The notes below the pieces were generated by a model. It was given only the letters and a program-made list of their open reading frames with translations, was not told where the DNA came from and did no database searches. Shown here piece by piece: positions 53,501 through 64,000 of a stretch of 64,000 bases of DNA (positions are counted from its first letter, which is position 1; each line of letters opens with the position of its first letter). A program made the position numbers and the translations under genes. The DNA is taken from contig OX235279.1 of assembly GCA_944472155.2 (NCBI GenBank), forward strand, positions 54,223,564 through 54,287,563. The letters run 5' to 3'. The DNA comes from Trichobilharzia szidati. Its lineage: Eukaryota > Platyhelminthes > Trematoda > Strigeidida > Schistosomatidae.

Positions 53501-54870
53501 TACATTGACTAATTGTTGGTGCACAGAGTGTAGTGCGCACTTTACAAACAATTTTTTGCGTTCTAGAAGTCTGGTTCGTTCAGTCTTCAACTACGAGAAA
53601 TGCAAAGTAACTTACTGCTTTCTTATCTATGTAAAGTGAATCTACTCTTATATTAACAACTGCTCACTGCCAACTCTAGAAAATGGAAAGTGAAACTATT
53701 TGTATACACGGAAAACCCAGCAAATGTGAAGTTCACTTTCCAAACAGTATTTACCACAGTAGTAGCCAAACCTAACGACAAAATGTGTCAAACCTAACTG
53801 TATTAAAGAAATCGCATAATACACATTGGGAATTACTAATGAAACAATAAATAATAGCTTGGACAATAGTTAAATACTCTAAAATATAGTGTGAATATAA
53901 CTCCGTGTGTTGACAACTGAAAACATTATGAAGTGATTATCAGCCGATTAACAGAGAAGCAAAATGGACTAATATAATGAAATATGATAACAAAGGGATT
54001 AAAACTATGCTAATGCAGCACGAACCATTATTCTGCAAAAAAAAAAAAAAAACGCAACCATGAATGAAGAAAACTACAGGAAACTTACGAGGCCATTGAA
54101 AGCAACCCGAAAAAAGGTGAACAGCTCAGGTGAAATTGATGCCCCACCTGTGATTATCATGCACACTCTCCCACCAAGAGCCTGGCGAAGTTTTTTGAAA
54201 AACAATGAATCGAGAATGTCTTCATCGTTCACTTTCCCACTAAAGAGAAATCGTGGAAACAACATTCACCAGTCAAGTATCAATCAATGGTATCAAGATA
54301 AGAAGAAGCAAATCTATATGATAATTAGGACTTGTCATTTTAAGTTTTTAATTTTCACTAGCTCCGGGTTTTTTATCAATGCTATTTCAACTGATGTCTA
54401 GACTTCTATATTGATATTTCAAAACTTTTTAAGTAGTTCACGGTATTACGGGACCAGAGATAACTAATTTCACCGTCTGGAATGCGTTCGACTCTAGAAT
54501 TCTTAGAAGACTACGAAACTTTTCAGTTATTTCCACTTTCTATAGACCTAAGTTACATTGTCCAGTCTCTTTAAAGTCTATAAAACAGGTCTTCTATACT
54601 GAAACAACCACTTTAGTTGAAATAACAAATGCCTTCAACAGACTGAATAGTGCTATGATATGATTTTCCCATGAATCATCAGTAAGATAACAACAAAATA
54701 CCAATAGGGGAAATGAACAAATCGAGAAAAATAATAAATTAAGTATGTGCTTCTCGTAAAAGTCACAAACTCCACAAAACACAAAAATTAGAGAAACAAA
54801 TATGTTCAAAAGAATGGTTACTGAACAGGGAATACTCTTTTTGATAACTTCATCATCAGGCTCTACAGTA

Positions 54871-54901
<31 letters not shown>

Positions 54902-55287
54902 AATGAATTAGTGTTATGAACAACATAAATGTCTAAATAACATCGAATCAATGATATCAATAGATTAGAGTTCAGTAGCATCAACATAACAATAAACTGA
55001 ATATCGGAAATATTAGGAAAGATAATAATACAAACTTATGAATTTATGTCACAAAAATAATTTACGTACCTATTAAGAATTTTTAAATTGCGTTTAAAAG
55101 TATAGTTAAATAACTGTCTTTTTATAAATGAGTTCCCGAGTGCTAAGTTGTACTTTTCGTATATGCGTGAGAGTACACGTGGAACCACAGGAATAACGGT
55201 AGGTTTCAGAGCTGCAGCATCATCTAGTAAACCTGTAATTGGGCCCGTAAGGAATCCAATTTGTGCACCACTGAAAACTGCAGCAGA
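44583..55287 (-). CDS. ACSL: Long-chain acyl-CoA synthetase, C-terminal six exons
   Basis: Activates long-chain fatty acids to acyl-CoA with ATP, usually on ER, mitochondrial or droplet membranes. Exons (minus): 55287-55070, 54239-54089, 52301-52137, 49327-49211, 46011-45637, 44735-44583; all GT-AG with consistent phases, giving 392 codons plus TAG. Landmarks: [54 protein letters not shown], the adenylation motif [43 protein letters not shown] and [13 protein letters not shown]. It resembles the ACSL1/5/6 type more than ACSL3/4. The first ~300 residues, with the P-loop-like SGTTG motif, lie upstream and were not found. Introns contain retroelement remnants, including the chimeric repeat in the 46012-49210 intron. 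Confidence 0.95.
46660..46859 (+). mobile_element. RTE-type RT fragment abutting the chimeric repeat
   Basis: The plus-strand translation includes [20 protein letters not shown] and YNQLAEMFS, the region just before the SGVRQGCP motif in RTE-type RTs. It is antisense within an ACSL intron. It is absent from the second copy of the adjoining repeat, so it is outside the duplicated unit. Confidence 0.65.
46860..48870 (+). mobile_element. Chimeric RTE/Penelope-like repeat, copy 1 (in an ACSL intron)
   Basis: Plus strand, antisense to ACSL. At 47500-47760 it holds a decayed RTE C-terminus ([13 protein letters not shown] and KNRNYWRTW in the copy-2 reading). At 47770-48220 is a second RTE fragment (YLGS-ISSNELI, FVNLH). 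From about 48225 it is a Penelope-like [54 protein letters not shown] and TNVPLTE. Stops are frequent. Bases 46860-48810 are nearly identical to 58223-60196. After 48810 about 106 bases present in copy 2 are missing, and similarity ends near 48825. Confidence 0.82.
48880..49210. other. ACSL intron, nothing else recognised
   Basis: AT-rich intron sequence between the chimeric repeat and the exon at 49211-49327. No repeat or coding similarity was seen. Confidence 0.4.
49560..51400 (+). mobile_element. Decayed non-LTR retrotransposon of a second lineage (in an ACSL intron)
   Basis: The plus strand, read over many stops and shifts, follows the order of a non-LTR polyprotein. It begins with an endonuclease end (RGADxASDHxLV-like, at 49640-49680), then TDLPTKA before [11 protein letters not shown] where family members have [29 protein letters not shown] at about 50780, and [10 protein letters not shown] where FADDLxLL is expected, then [11 protein letters not shown]. 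The RQGC-LLSP and DDL contexts differ from the 40475 element, so this is a separate lineage. Heavily degraded and antisense to ACSL. Confidence 0.72.
51401..52136. other. ACSL intron, nothing recognised
   Basis: AT-rich intron sequence; short open frames only. Confidence 0.4.
52699..52790 (+). repeat. SINE (family 2) body fragment in an ACSL intron
   Basis: Shares GTGGGTGCGTGCTG-like sequence, TCTCAAACTAGGATGAAAC and TAGTACTC-CAGGTTTTC with 8580-8666. The tRNA-derived head is missing. Confidence 0.68.
52791..54036. other. ACSL intron, nothing recognised
   Basis: AT-rich sequence. Open frames at 52970-53182 and 53448-53639 (plus) have no splice or homology support. Confidence 0.4.
54037..54054. 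repeat. Poly(A) run
   Basis: Homopolymer A tract in an ACSL intron, just beyond the exon donor at 54088-54083. Confidence 0.9.
54870..54896. repeat. (TA)n microsatellite, ACSL intron
   Basis: TA dinucleotide run. Confidence 0.95.
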
Positions 55288-56505
55288 CTAAAAGTGTAAG
55301 CAATACAAACAGACAGCAATGAAGATCATTGTCAGTAAAAGCATCTACTATAGAAGAAATAGACTAAGTTCACCGAATGATGGTGGCACAAGTGTTCCTG
55401 ACAGTATGTATAGTTTAGTGACTATGCATCGCATTGTCAAAATCATATCCAAAAATTATTAAGTATAGTAATACACTTTAGTTACCTAATACGGATTTGT
55501 TATAATTTGCTAAACATTTGTGTGAATAATTCCAAAATTTACCGAGTGGTGAGTCAGATGACGATGAAGAAGGCGTATCTTAGTTCAGATTAAAGTGGAC
55601 CAAGTGAGGTTAAAACACATGGTGGCTATTGTTAAACGAATAAACTACCAATTTTGAGGTAGAATCTACCGTTAAGACAGATCAGAGAATCATTGTGGAG
55701 ATGTGTCTCCTTGTACACTTACTGGTCACTAAGGTGCAGCGAAGGTAATCCATCTTGTCCTTGATGTTGGTGCAGACTGAATCCTAGCAGTCAACTCTGC
55801 ACTGTAATCACCCAGCTATGGGACTTGTCAATGCACTCTGTGTTGATTTCAGATGGTGTGTAGTAATCGGCAGGAAGCCCTACGCCTGGGTTTCGAGCTC
55901 ACTGGCACTCATCAGCAAGTTGTATCTGCAACTTCTAAGGTGCAGATTTTCGGATATCAGTCCCTACATGATTGCAGATATGACTTACTGGCAAATACCA
56001 ACAAGCATGAAACCTAGGTCCAAAGCTTCTTGTCACCAACCACCGAATATGTAATAACTTGTTTTTAACACATTGCTTTCAGATAGGAGATCCCGGGTTC
56101 GAATCTTTCCCCACCTACTTCAACCTGGGCATGTGGAAAATATTGTCAGCCTTCGCATAATAAGTGTGATTCAAGCTGATATATTAAAAATCTCTTCCAG
56201 ATAAGCGAATTCTCATTTCTAACATTCCGGATTCCGAAAGTGTTCACTAATTTCCATTTACTTATTATCTTTTCCGTACATCTTCGTCCGTTGTACCTTT
56301 ATGTTTCTCTACTTTCATTCCAAGTTTTTCGATATATGGTAACTTTAAGTGATGGAACTTAATGCAACGTTTCTGGAAACTCAGTCCACTTTAACAGGAA
56401 TAGAATACTGAAGTTTAGATGTAGAAGCAGAAATCATTGGGAAAGATTAAGCTACAAATGTGCACATTAGATTTAAAAAGAAGTTTCAATACTGCATATC
56501 TGGCT
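55288..56505. other. No gene recognised; possible dispersed repeat at 55690-56180
   Basis: Upstream of the first ACSL exon found; probably intron. The 55690-56180 part is less AT-rich and carries a B-box-like GGGTTCGAATCTT near 56095 and a stretch around TTGCAGATATGACTTACTGGC that loosely resembles 63655-63700. This hints at another tRNA-related repeat, but no full copy is present to prove it. Confidence 0.35.
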
Positions 56506-56690
56506 GCGTCGGTAGCACAGTGGTTAGGACTATTGCCGACCATGCACATGGTCCGGGGGTTCGATCCCCTGCCGACGCACACCTGATATCTATGGTCCGC
56601 CTGCAAAATTTGGGCTACCGATAACATATGCTGAAAATTCCATACTTGTACCAAAAATGCAGTGATGTTTCAAGCTATAATCAAAATTTG
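56506..56690 (+). repeat. tRNA-derived SINE (family 1), second copy
   Basis: Same head (GCGTCGGTAGCACAGTGG, B box GGTTCGATCCC, 3' stem CCGACGC) and same body (TTTGGGCTACCGATA, CTGAAAATTCCATACTTGTA) as 2861-3078. It differs at scattered bases and lacks the long A-rich tail. Confidence 0.82.
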
Positions 56691-58222
56691 AAGTTTTTAA
56701 ACGGAACTTCAATTATTCGCTCACTTCATTACCTACGACTTGACGCCTTTACCGAACTTGAAAGGGATTTTGAATATTAGGATTTTGATTTTAGTATATA
56801 CATTCAAGGTAACTACTGTTTTTTTTTTAGTAGTAAGATATTGACACTTCTTATATAATTTTGCTTATCTCTTTTCGATTTCTATAATTCTGTTTTTCTT
56901 TAAATTTAGAAATTACCTTTAGTTTTATGAAGGCAACACATTTTTCTGAAATATAGTCTGTGTACTTGATAGAGCTTATGGTTGTACTGTGGGTTTATGT
57001 CATAACCGGAAAGAAAAAATATCTGTCTGATGAATAGTATTTTGGTCTATGAGTACCTGTAAGTGTCAGACCCGACTGAAGATAGCATGCAAGTTTCATA
57101 CAATGCAAGTCCAGATAACTTTCAAAACTAAAAATCATCATTGTAATTGGTAAGTTATTTGACAGAATTCATGAGGCGATTATTTACGCTTTTCCAAGAG
57201 AAGTGACACAATGGTTGTTACTTATTCTCATGTAGTCAGAAAATTGAGGCGATTATGTGCACAACATTCTTAGATATCTCTTCAAGTGCTGAAGGTCTAC
57301 CATATATTACAGCACATATAGGATAGTCTGATGGATAATTATCTTATTGATTTCAGTTTTAAGAACAGATATTTCTTATATAATTCAACTGGTATAGACA
57401 ATTTACAGATAATCGCGTTATTCCAGAAGCGAACAGTTGAGTTCACATTTCTAAAAAGTGATAATCACGACGTACTGAAGTTGAAAGATATTGGTATAAC
57501 ATCACTTACAACAAAAATATGGTCTACATCTTCAGATTAAATGGAGATAAGAAATGAAATTCTCAGCATGTCTTTGAGTTATAAGTAACACTTGAATAAC
57601 AGATGAAGAGCAGGTGATAAAAAACGGATTACGATAAAAAAGACACACTCAGCATTATAGTTGAGTATGATAGATAGATAGATAAAAAAGTAGCAAATTA
57701 GAGTATATAGGAGATGAAAACGCTATAAAGCAAGTGATGCAATATGTGACAGTATGTCGTAATAATAATAACATTACTATCAGTGCAGCAATATAGTAAA
57801 GATAATCTTACACCTAATGATATTGTGGTCGTGGAAAATTATGAAATGTTGCGATAAATGTTTTTAAGACATGAAATGTTAAACACATACCACAGAGACT
57901 ATTTGTTTTGAGCATGTTAAAACTTCGATGTACACTGAACGATGTGAGTGGATCATCATTAAAAACAGGGAGATGTATTCACCTCCGAAGTAGTAGTTAA
58001 AAATGTAGTGTATACAGCATAGGACCTATGTGAATTGTTAACTAGTCTAATATGCCATATTTCACTTTTTTAGTCACTAAGGCGAAATCATCTAGACAAC
58101 ATGTAAAGGAAGTGAAAACCTTTTAAAGTGAAACAGTACATGAAAAGAACTATCTTATTCATACAAATTCATGCTAAATCCACCATTTCTCTCCAACTTT
58201 GCGATTCATGGAATTCTAGAAA
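56691..58222. other. No gene recognised
   Basis: AT-rich, with a short TAGA run near 57670. The open frame 57331-57540 (+) has no support. An ACSL N-terminal exon was looked for on the minus strand and not seen. Confidence 0.35.
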
Positions 58223-61200
58223 CAGCTTTCAGGAAAGTTAATGGTGGTGGTGTTAGTGTATATATGCTGCCCTGAAAAAGACTCTCTCACCTTGAATATC
58301 CAGACAATATCACTGTATATTGAAAGGCTAACCTAATCGCAGTTAATCACTTGCCGTTCAGCAATGGTTCAGTATGGTTGGTATATCCTGTGCTCCATCC
58401 ACGTATTTAGTATTGTTACAGGATTGATAGGCGCCTGTAACTGCTCCCACCCACGAACGTCAACCGTTAGAAGTAGTCGATAACTTCGTGTACCAAGGTG
58501 GGTGTTAGTGGACGTGTAACGGATGACAAATCTAATCACAAAATTAAGGCCAGGGCAAACAGCATACACCAACCTCTACCACCACTTCTTCTATCGTCGC
58601 CACATTAGCCTAGTCATCAAACACCACAGTTACAATACTTCCGTGCCTTCAGTCTTCCTCTATGCCTGTAGAAAATGACCTCTCCGATCTAAGGATGTGC
58701 GAATGAATCTGCATGTCCAATCATCCTTGCCGATAAGGAATTGCTTGCATCTGGCGGTAGCATCATTTAACTAATTCTGAGGTCTGATGGAGTATGTTTC
58801 GACATTCTGCAAATCGTCTCTCAATAAATTATGTCATCTCGAAACACTGGTTTCACTGGTTGGGTCATGCATGCACTACCAATGTCATCCTCGAGGCTCC
58901 CCCACCCTTCATTGTTTTCTAGAGTTGGATGGAAAAGGAGCAAACGCGATCAGCCAGTCCATCACATGGAATAGAGGTTAGTTGTGTCCGGTTAACAACT
59001 TCCGATGCATTACGACTGCCTTGGTGGGGTTTGACAGACAATCCAGATCAGCGGCTCACGATCTTATCAGATATGGACAAGAATCGTAATTATTGGCGAA
59101 CATGGTGCGACTTCCTCCTTTTCTACCCTTCTGAAAGCAACCCCAATTGATGGATGCCTTTATAATGCTCGTGACGATTTCGCTTACTTGGGAAGTTGAA
59201 TCAGCTCTAATGAACTGATTGCTGTGGTTTTCGTCAACTTACATCAGTATGGCGTAGACATAATATCCGGCTATCCATCAAAGGACGTGCGTACTAGTTA
59301 GTTCTTTATGGCTGTACGATATGGCTACTGAAATTCGAAGATATAAATAGACTAGCTGTCTTTGGCAACAAGTCTTGGCATTGCATATATCAGATTAGGA
59401 GGTATCACATGCTCAGTAATACTAAGGTTAGGCGTAGAGTTTTAGGTAAGAAAAACAAGTCAGTCGTTGACTTTGTGAAACTACATTGATTTAGATGACT
59501 CAACACGTGTTATGTGCGCCAAGCCATCGTCTTCCCCGTTGAGAAACCTTAACTGACACATGCTTAGTTTGCAAAAGAGTTAGGAGCAGTCAAATCATGG
59601 AGACTAAAGTTCGACACCTTCTTACAAAGGAACACAAACATTGGCTAAAAGACTTGAGAACAACAAAGATCTAATCATTATACATCCAGATAAAGAGTCG
59701 GGAGTGGTCCTCATAGAAAGAGATGTATAGATCAACAGACTGACAGCTCTAGTCTCTGATGATAGCAAATTTTCCAGGCTAAACGACGTCAAAAATAAGA
59801 CAGAATCGTTTGAACAGCAACTGACAGATGTCCTCAAAAGAATGAAGAACGACTGTCTCATAATTGAAGGGCTTTTTGAACGCCTGAGACCAATAAGATC
59901 AATTATCCCCCAACTCTACGGTCTACCAAACGTGTACAAAGCAGGTCTGCCACTTTGACCAATTTTAAACATAGCGGGATCCCTACACCATCCGACTGCA
60001 AAATGGCTGTCTGAAATGCTAGAACCTGTGAGACAACAACTATGTAAGTGCTCTCTCCAAGATACTTTTGAATTTATTGGATGCATAAAAGATTTGAATG
60101 TCAATGGCAAACTTATGTTATCACTGCACATAGAATCTCTAACTACCAATGTGCCTCTCACAGAAAATATTTGTTTCTTTTACAAATAAACGGAGGAGAA
60201 GAATTTGAGCATCAAAATACCAACCTCTTATCTGAAGGGGTTGTTACTGAAATTTGCGTTTAATCTACAATTTACCTTCAACGACGATATTCTACAGACA
60301 GAAAGACGGGATTGCCATGGGCTCTCACCTCGGCTTTTTTTGGCAGACTGCTTCATGGACATTTTGATAAATGGAATCTTAAGATCAACAATAGACAAAA
60401 TGCTGCTGTACAAAAGCTATACCACCGTCACTTTTACAGTCTGTCATTGCGAATCTGAATGAAATTGTCTTACAAGTGCTACCCTTCAATTTAATTCACT
60501 ATGGAAGTAGGAAATGAATCAAACACTCTATTTCTGGAAGTGGAATTTACAAGAAAAGGTGGCAGAACCGTGAAAAGATCTATAGTTGGATACGTGTCAG
60601 CTGAAACATAGCCCTCAACATCTCACTGGCCCACCGTATCAGAAGAATTTGCAGCAGTGACTGCTTAGAAGAAGAGCTCTTATTTCTCAAAAGTATCTTA
60701 GCTGAAAATGGATACGCGGTACGTTCCGTGGAGAAGAACATGAAACCAAAGCCAAAAAAAGGAATATACTTCAGTACCAAAGAAAACACTGCATTTGAGT
60801 CTGGACTATAGGGGAGACTTAGCTGTAGATATCCTTGGGAGGAAAATTTCCAGTTTCCTAAAGAACACCTTTCCTGCAGCAACTCCAAGAAGGGTATTGT
60901 CTAACGGCCCACTGCTTCTAAGCAATAAGACGGACAAACTTCCACCTATGACCACTTCAATGTGCATATATCAGTTCACCTGCTCGGGTCCTATCAAAAC
61001 GTGTTAGAGAACATTATCCAATATAGGAGCAAACAGCAGGCACTGGTTAAATCAGGGGCGCCATAATTGAACACGTGGTCAACACCTGTCACATCATCTC
61101 ATCATTTACAGTCATTTAAAAAGCAAGCGAAAATCTACCAAAGGCAGTGTGTTTCCGACTTCTTTGATATGGAGAAGGCCTCGCCATATGCTTCAAAAAA

Positions 61201-61230
61201 CGGGAAATAGTCGAACCTCTACATTTACCA
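58223..61230 (+). mobile_element. Chimeric RTE/Penelope-like repeat, copy 2 (longer)
   Basis: Bases 58223-60196 repeat copy 1 with the same internal junctions; copy 2 keeps about 21 extra bases near 58970. The Penelope-like part starts near 59610 and here continues: YLKGLLLKFAFNLQFTFN, then GLSPRLFLADCFMD at about 60320 (family form GSPLGPLLADCFM), and YKSYTTVTFTV where YVDD should be, so the catalytic aspartates are lost. After several stops it reaches LSLDYRGDLAVDILGRKISS and CIYQFTCSGP, the start of a GIY-YIG-type endonuclease end (family form CIYQFTC-C). Many stops; non-functional. The 3' end is approximate. Confidence 0.82.
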
Positions 61231-62289
61231 TGGATCTAGTTCAGTTTGACTCCTCAGTTTCAGTTTTTCATTCCCTTCATTTTTTTCATCTTCAGTAATA
61301 ACGATTGTTTCAATTTGTTTCCATGCTTATACCTCCATCTGTTAAAAAACTATTTCCTAATCCTGTGTAATTTTGTTTCTACGCCCATTGTAGTCAATAT
61401 TCACCTCTTCAAACTTTCATATCGAGCTAGAAATTATTATCACCTTTAATCTCCTTCCTAAGTATGTGGAATTAATTAATGATTGTATCTATGCATATAA
61501 ATACGATTGTACAGCTTCAGAGAATGAAACCATCGAAAGATATTTTTACTGAATCGATGATGCGTTTGAATGTTGGTTTGAATGAGGTACAAAGGTGTGC
61601 ATTACCTTGCTGCAGTCTTTCAGAAACGAGGAACTCATGCCATAAAATCTGTCTCAGTTGTGCAGATGCATATGGTCTTTGTTATGTCAGGGTGATTAGA
61701 CTATCATCATGTATCATGTAGGCAACTTTTCTGAGGAAACAATTTACGTTCAATATGATTTATTTGCATTTTTTCTTCACCTTTAAGTAGGCTTTTTTAT
61801 ATACAATATGACAATTTGAACTGTCGTATATTTGTGACGTTGAAAATTAAGTCTAATTCAATCCTTTTTGATCCCTACTTTGTTAAAATGAAGTTAATAA
61901 TTTGACTGAATAAATTTTGTCCAGAAAGTTTAATCATCGCAATCATTTGTTCCTGTTAACATCAACACCATCGCCTATACTATACACTCATTTAATTTGA
62001 ATACACAATGAAATAAATTCTCTTTTGACAGCATACAGTGATTTATCACAAAAATGTTATCATATACATATTTACTTCGAATCCAATTCTAAGAGTATCT
62101 TAATATAAACATGGTTAATCCAGAAATAAATTGTACCATTTATTTAGTGAATCGTCGCTACAAAACTTAATATTCACCTTTTAATCGATATATAAGTGTG
62201 GAATCTGAAGCGGATATTATCAAAAAGAATATTCTTTGTTCAGAAATCTGTGTTTGATCTATCATGGACATATTATGACTTTATTTCAG
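61231..62289. other. No gene recognised
   Basis: AT-rich. A short cysteine-rich plus-strand frame near 61557-61715 was noted but has no splice support. Confidence 0.35.
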
Positions 62290-62473
62290 GGTTACTCTAT
62301 TGGCTTTTGATTGATTTGGTAATATTAGCTTTTGTTAACATGGTGACGAACCTGTTTACACACACTCCAGCAAAAGTCAGTACTTCAAAAAAGAGATGCA
62401 ACACATTTATTAAGACCATAAGTAATGAGGAATGCAATGCAACGATCTCTTGGATAGATTGTGCCCGAAGAAA
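62290..62473 (+). CDS. Candidate exon with a transmembrane segment, unrecognised gene
   Basis: Preceded by acceptor TTTATTTCAG and followed by a possible donor GTAAAT at 62474. The frame encodes one strongly hydrophobic stretch (LLYWLLIDLVILAFVNMV), then a polar, cysteine-containing segment with a glycosylation-type site (EECNATISW). This could be the membrane anchor of a type II protein whose later exons lie to the right. Inference only; no family recognised. Confidence 0.35.
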
Positions 62474-62647
62474 GTAAATGTTTACATTATTTAGGTCTAA
62501 AATACTTATTGAATCATCAAATGAATGCTGTAGGTTTAATATCAGTTAATACAACTATTGCTTTGAAGTATGCTGTATACAAATGTCACCTAATGTCACT
62601 TTGTTTTTGTGTAATTATGTACACCTGTCACAAAGCATTACAGAGAG

Positions 62648-62859
62648 CAACAGACGTTCACAAAAAAAACTTAAGTCATCATCACTACCTACTCTCATGA
62701 ACATGACCAGTACTGGAATATATTGTGAAGTCAATACTGAGTGGAGATTTCATCAATGTTGTTATTTCTATAAAAGAAAATTTTTCTTTTTCAAGTACAT
62801 CTCTTCATCTGTAAAACATGAACTTACAGAAGAAACTTGCTCCATAATATGCGCGAAAG
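62648..62859 (+). CDS. Candidate cysteine-rich exon, unrecognised gene
   Basis: An acceptor ending CAGAGAG lets it join the preceding candidate exon in phase, and donor GTAGAT follows at 62860. The frame contains YCEVNTEWRFHQCCYFYKRK and ELTEETCSIICAKG. The last part loosely resembles the C-x-x-x-C-x-x-x-G turn of WSC-type extracellular domains, but the match is weak. The phase does not join directly to the edge exon at 63864. Confidence 0.3.
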
Positions 62860-62869
62860 GTAGATAGGA

Positions 62870-63565
62870 AAAGTGCACAGAATTCTTGCAGTAAATCTAC
62901 ATAAATGTATAAAATTAAGCGGAAAAATTACGTTAAAACAACTAACATAATAATATTTATAAGGATTTAGGTTTGTTCTATATATTGCAAAAAAAGAAAA
63001 GATAAAATTCTTAAGTATCATTTGAATATGAATTCCCTGCTATATTGACTGTATAAGACATATTGTCAGGCTATTTAAATGCATTAGAATGAACGTCTTC
63101 AATCTCTAACCCACTCATAACCCCATGCATTTGAATGGCTTAGTCGTACGCCTTATACCATCAGGTGCTGAAAGTGACAGATAGTCTTCACTTTTTCTAG
63201 GCGTACTATTCGTGAATTAAACCCAAGCAAAACATAGTGACATGTGCATATAATACTCAGCTGTTGGAATTTCAGCTAGTCCATAACACAACTATTTGTG
63301 GCCTAATTCTAAATGTCTAGCCCCAATACCCACATACTGACTCATTAGTTCAATGAATTTCCATCATTCATTTAGAATTATTAGCAATTAAACGACAACA
63401 ATTGACAGTGCACCGTGATGGCTAGCCACCTAGCATGGTGGCTACGTGGCAAGCTTGACTGATAGAATTCAGTCTGCACCGAAGATAGGATTAAACACAT
63501 TACACTAGTTACTGACTAGTGTCCAATCAAAAATATCCAATACAGTCCTACAGGAGGTCAATATC
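62870..63565. other. Probable intron or intergenic, nothing recognised
   Basis: AT-rich. The 63410-63560 part is less AT-rich and may belong to the SINE-like repeat that follows. No coding frame is supported. Confidence 0.35.
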
Positions 63566-63700
63566 GAGTCTGAATAGCTCAGTGGTAACGTCTTTGACTG
63601 CAGCACTGGATGACTCAGGTTCGAATCTCAGAAGGGATATGAATTTCTTCGAGGATGCAGATATGCCTTGCTGATGAGTGCTAACTAGCACAAGACCTAG
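63566..63700 (+). repeat. tRNA-like SINE sequence (third type)
   Basis: A box TAGCTCAGTGG (63575-63585) and B box GGTTCGAATCT (63618-63628) at tRNA-like spacing. There is no good acceptor stem, and the flanking sequence loosely recalls 55930-56040. More likely a SINE head than a tRNA gene. Confidence 0.55.
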
Positions 63701-63863
63701 CAAAATAGTCGCATATCGTCTTTAACATTCTTGATTAGTTCCATGGTAAGAAGTATATGAAAATCACTATTTCAATCAATCATGTCATATGGAAATAGTA
63801 TACTTATATATTGCGACAATTATTAAATAAAAACGAAATGAGTTTAAACTTTTTACATTTCAG

Positions 63864-64000
63864 ACAATTCGGTGACGTTGATCTAACCTTAAAACAATTT
63901 TCACTTGATAAAGCAAATAAGTATAACAAAGGAGCTCAACCATTCTCATTTGTAAAGGACCGTATCATATGGCTTTCCCCTAAAAAAATAAAGTTATTAG
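63864..64000 (+). CDS. Exon running off the right edge, unrecognised protein
   Basis: After acceptor TTTTTACATTTCAG the sequence is open to the window end in the frame beginning at the second exon base: QFGDVDLTLKQFSLDKANKY and later FVKDRIIWLSPKK. The composition and clean acceptor look like a real exon. No family recognised. It may belong with the candidate exons at 62290 and 62648, but an extra exon would be needed to keep phase. Confidence 0.5.

Noticed and set aside
55690..56180. A full additional SINE
   Set aside because: Only a B-box-like motif and loose similarity to the 63.6-kb repeat are visible; too weak to call.
61479..61740. Cysteine-rich plus-strand frame, or alternatively an ACSL N-terminal exon on the minus strand
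   Set aside because: The minus-strand reading needs to pass an in-frame TAA and does not resemble ACSL. The plus-strand frame lacks splice borders.

Overview
The window is nuclear DNA of a schistosome-like flatworm (Schistosoma or a close trematode). The grounds are AT-rich sequence, intron-rich animal genes, a 37-base intron near the 5' end of one gene, and a dense load of RTE-type, Penelope-like and Ty3/gypsy-type retroelements and tRNA-derived SINEs as seen in schistosomes. There is no operon, CRISPR array or prokaryotic feature. The species call is inference.

Three conserved protein genes can be read. (1) On the minus strand at about 1.5-5.7 kb is a ZDHHC6-type palmitoyltransferase, with three exons resolved and parts missing. 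(2) On the plus strand at 24,027-39,358 is a complete 16-exon gene for the U5 snRNP GTPase EFTUD2/Snu114 (model 977 aa, all splice phases consistent). (3) On the minus strand at 44,583-55,287 are the last six exons of a long-chain acyl-CoA synthetase (ACSL); its N-terminal half was not found. EFTUD2 and ACSL are convergent. A minus-strand cysteine-rich terminal exon (39,877-40,101) and a full-length RTE-type retrotransposon (40,475-44,355) lie between them. At the right edge, plus-strand exons of an unrecognised, possibly membrane-anchored protein run out of the window.

The rest is mostly repeats. A 137-bp-arm inverted repeat lies at 0.8-1.2 kb. The ZDHHC6 introns hold a tRNA-derived SINE and a 5'-truncated RTE copy with a 13-bp target-site duplication. 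An inverted pair of another SINE lies at 8.2-8.7 kb. A decayed Ty3/gypsy-type element (minus) lies at 10.5-13.7 kb. From 15.7 to 24.0 kb I see no supported gene. EFTUD2 introns carry an RTE remnant, a short terminal-inverted-repeat element and TA microsatellites.

The most unusual structures are two. The RTE at 40.5-44.4 kb carries a piece of its own 5' region pasted into its reverse-transcriptase region. A roughly 1.95-kb mosaic of RTE fragments fused to a Penelope-like element occurs in two nearly identical copies with the same junctions, one inside an ACSL intron (46.9-48.8 kb) and one further upstream (58.2-60.2 kb). I found no wholly new gene system; the findings concern retroelement rearrangement and gene structure.
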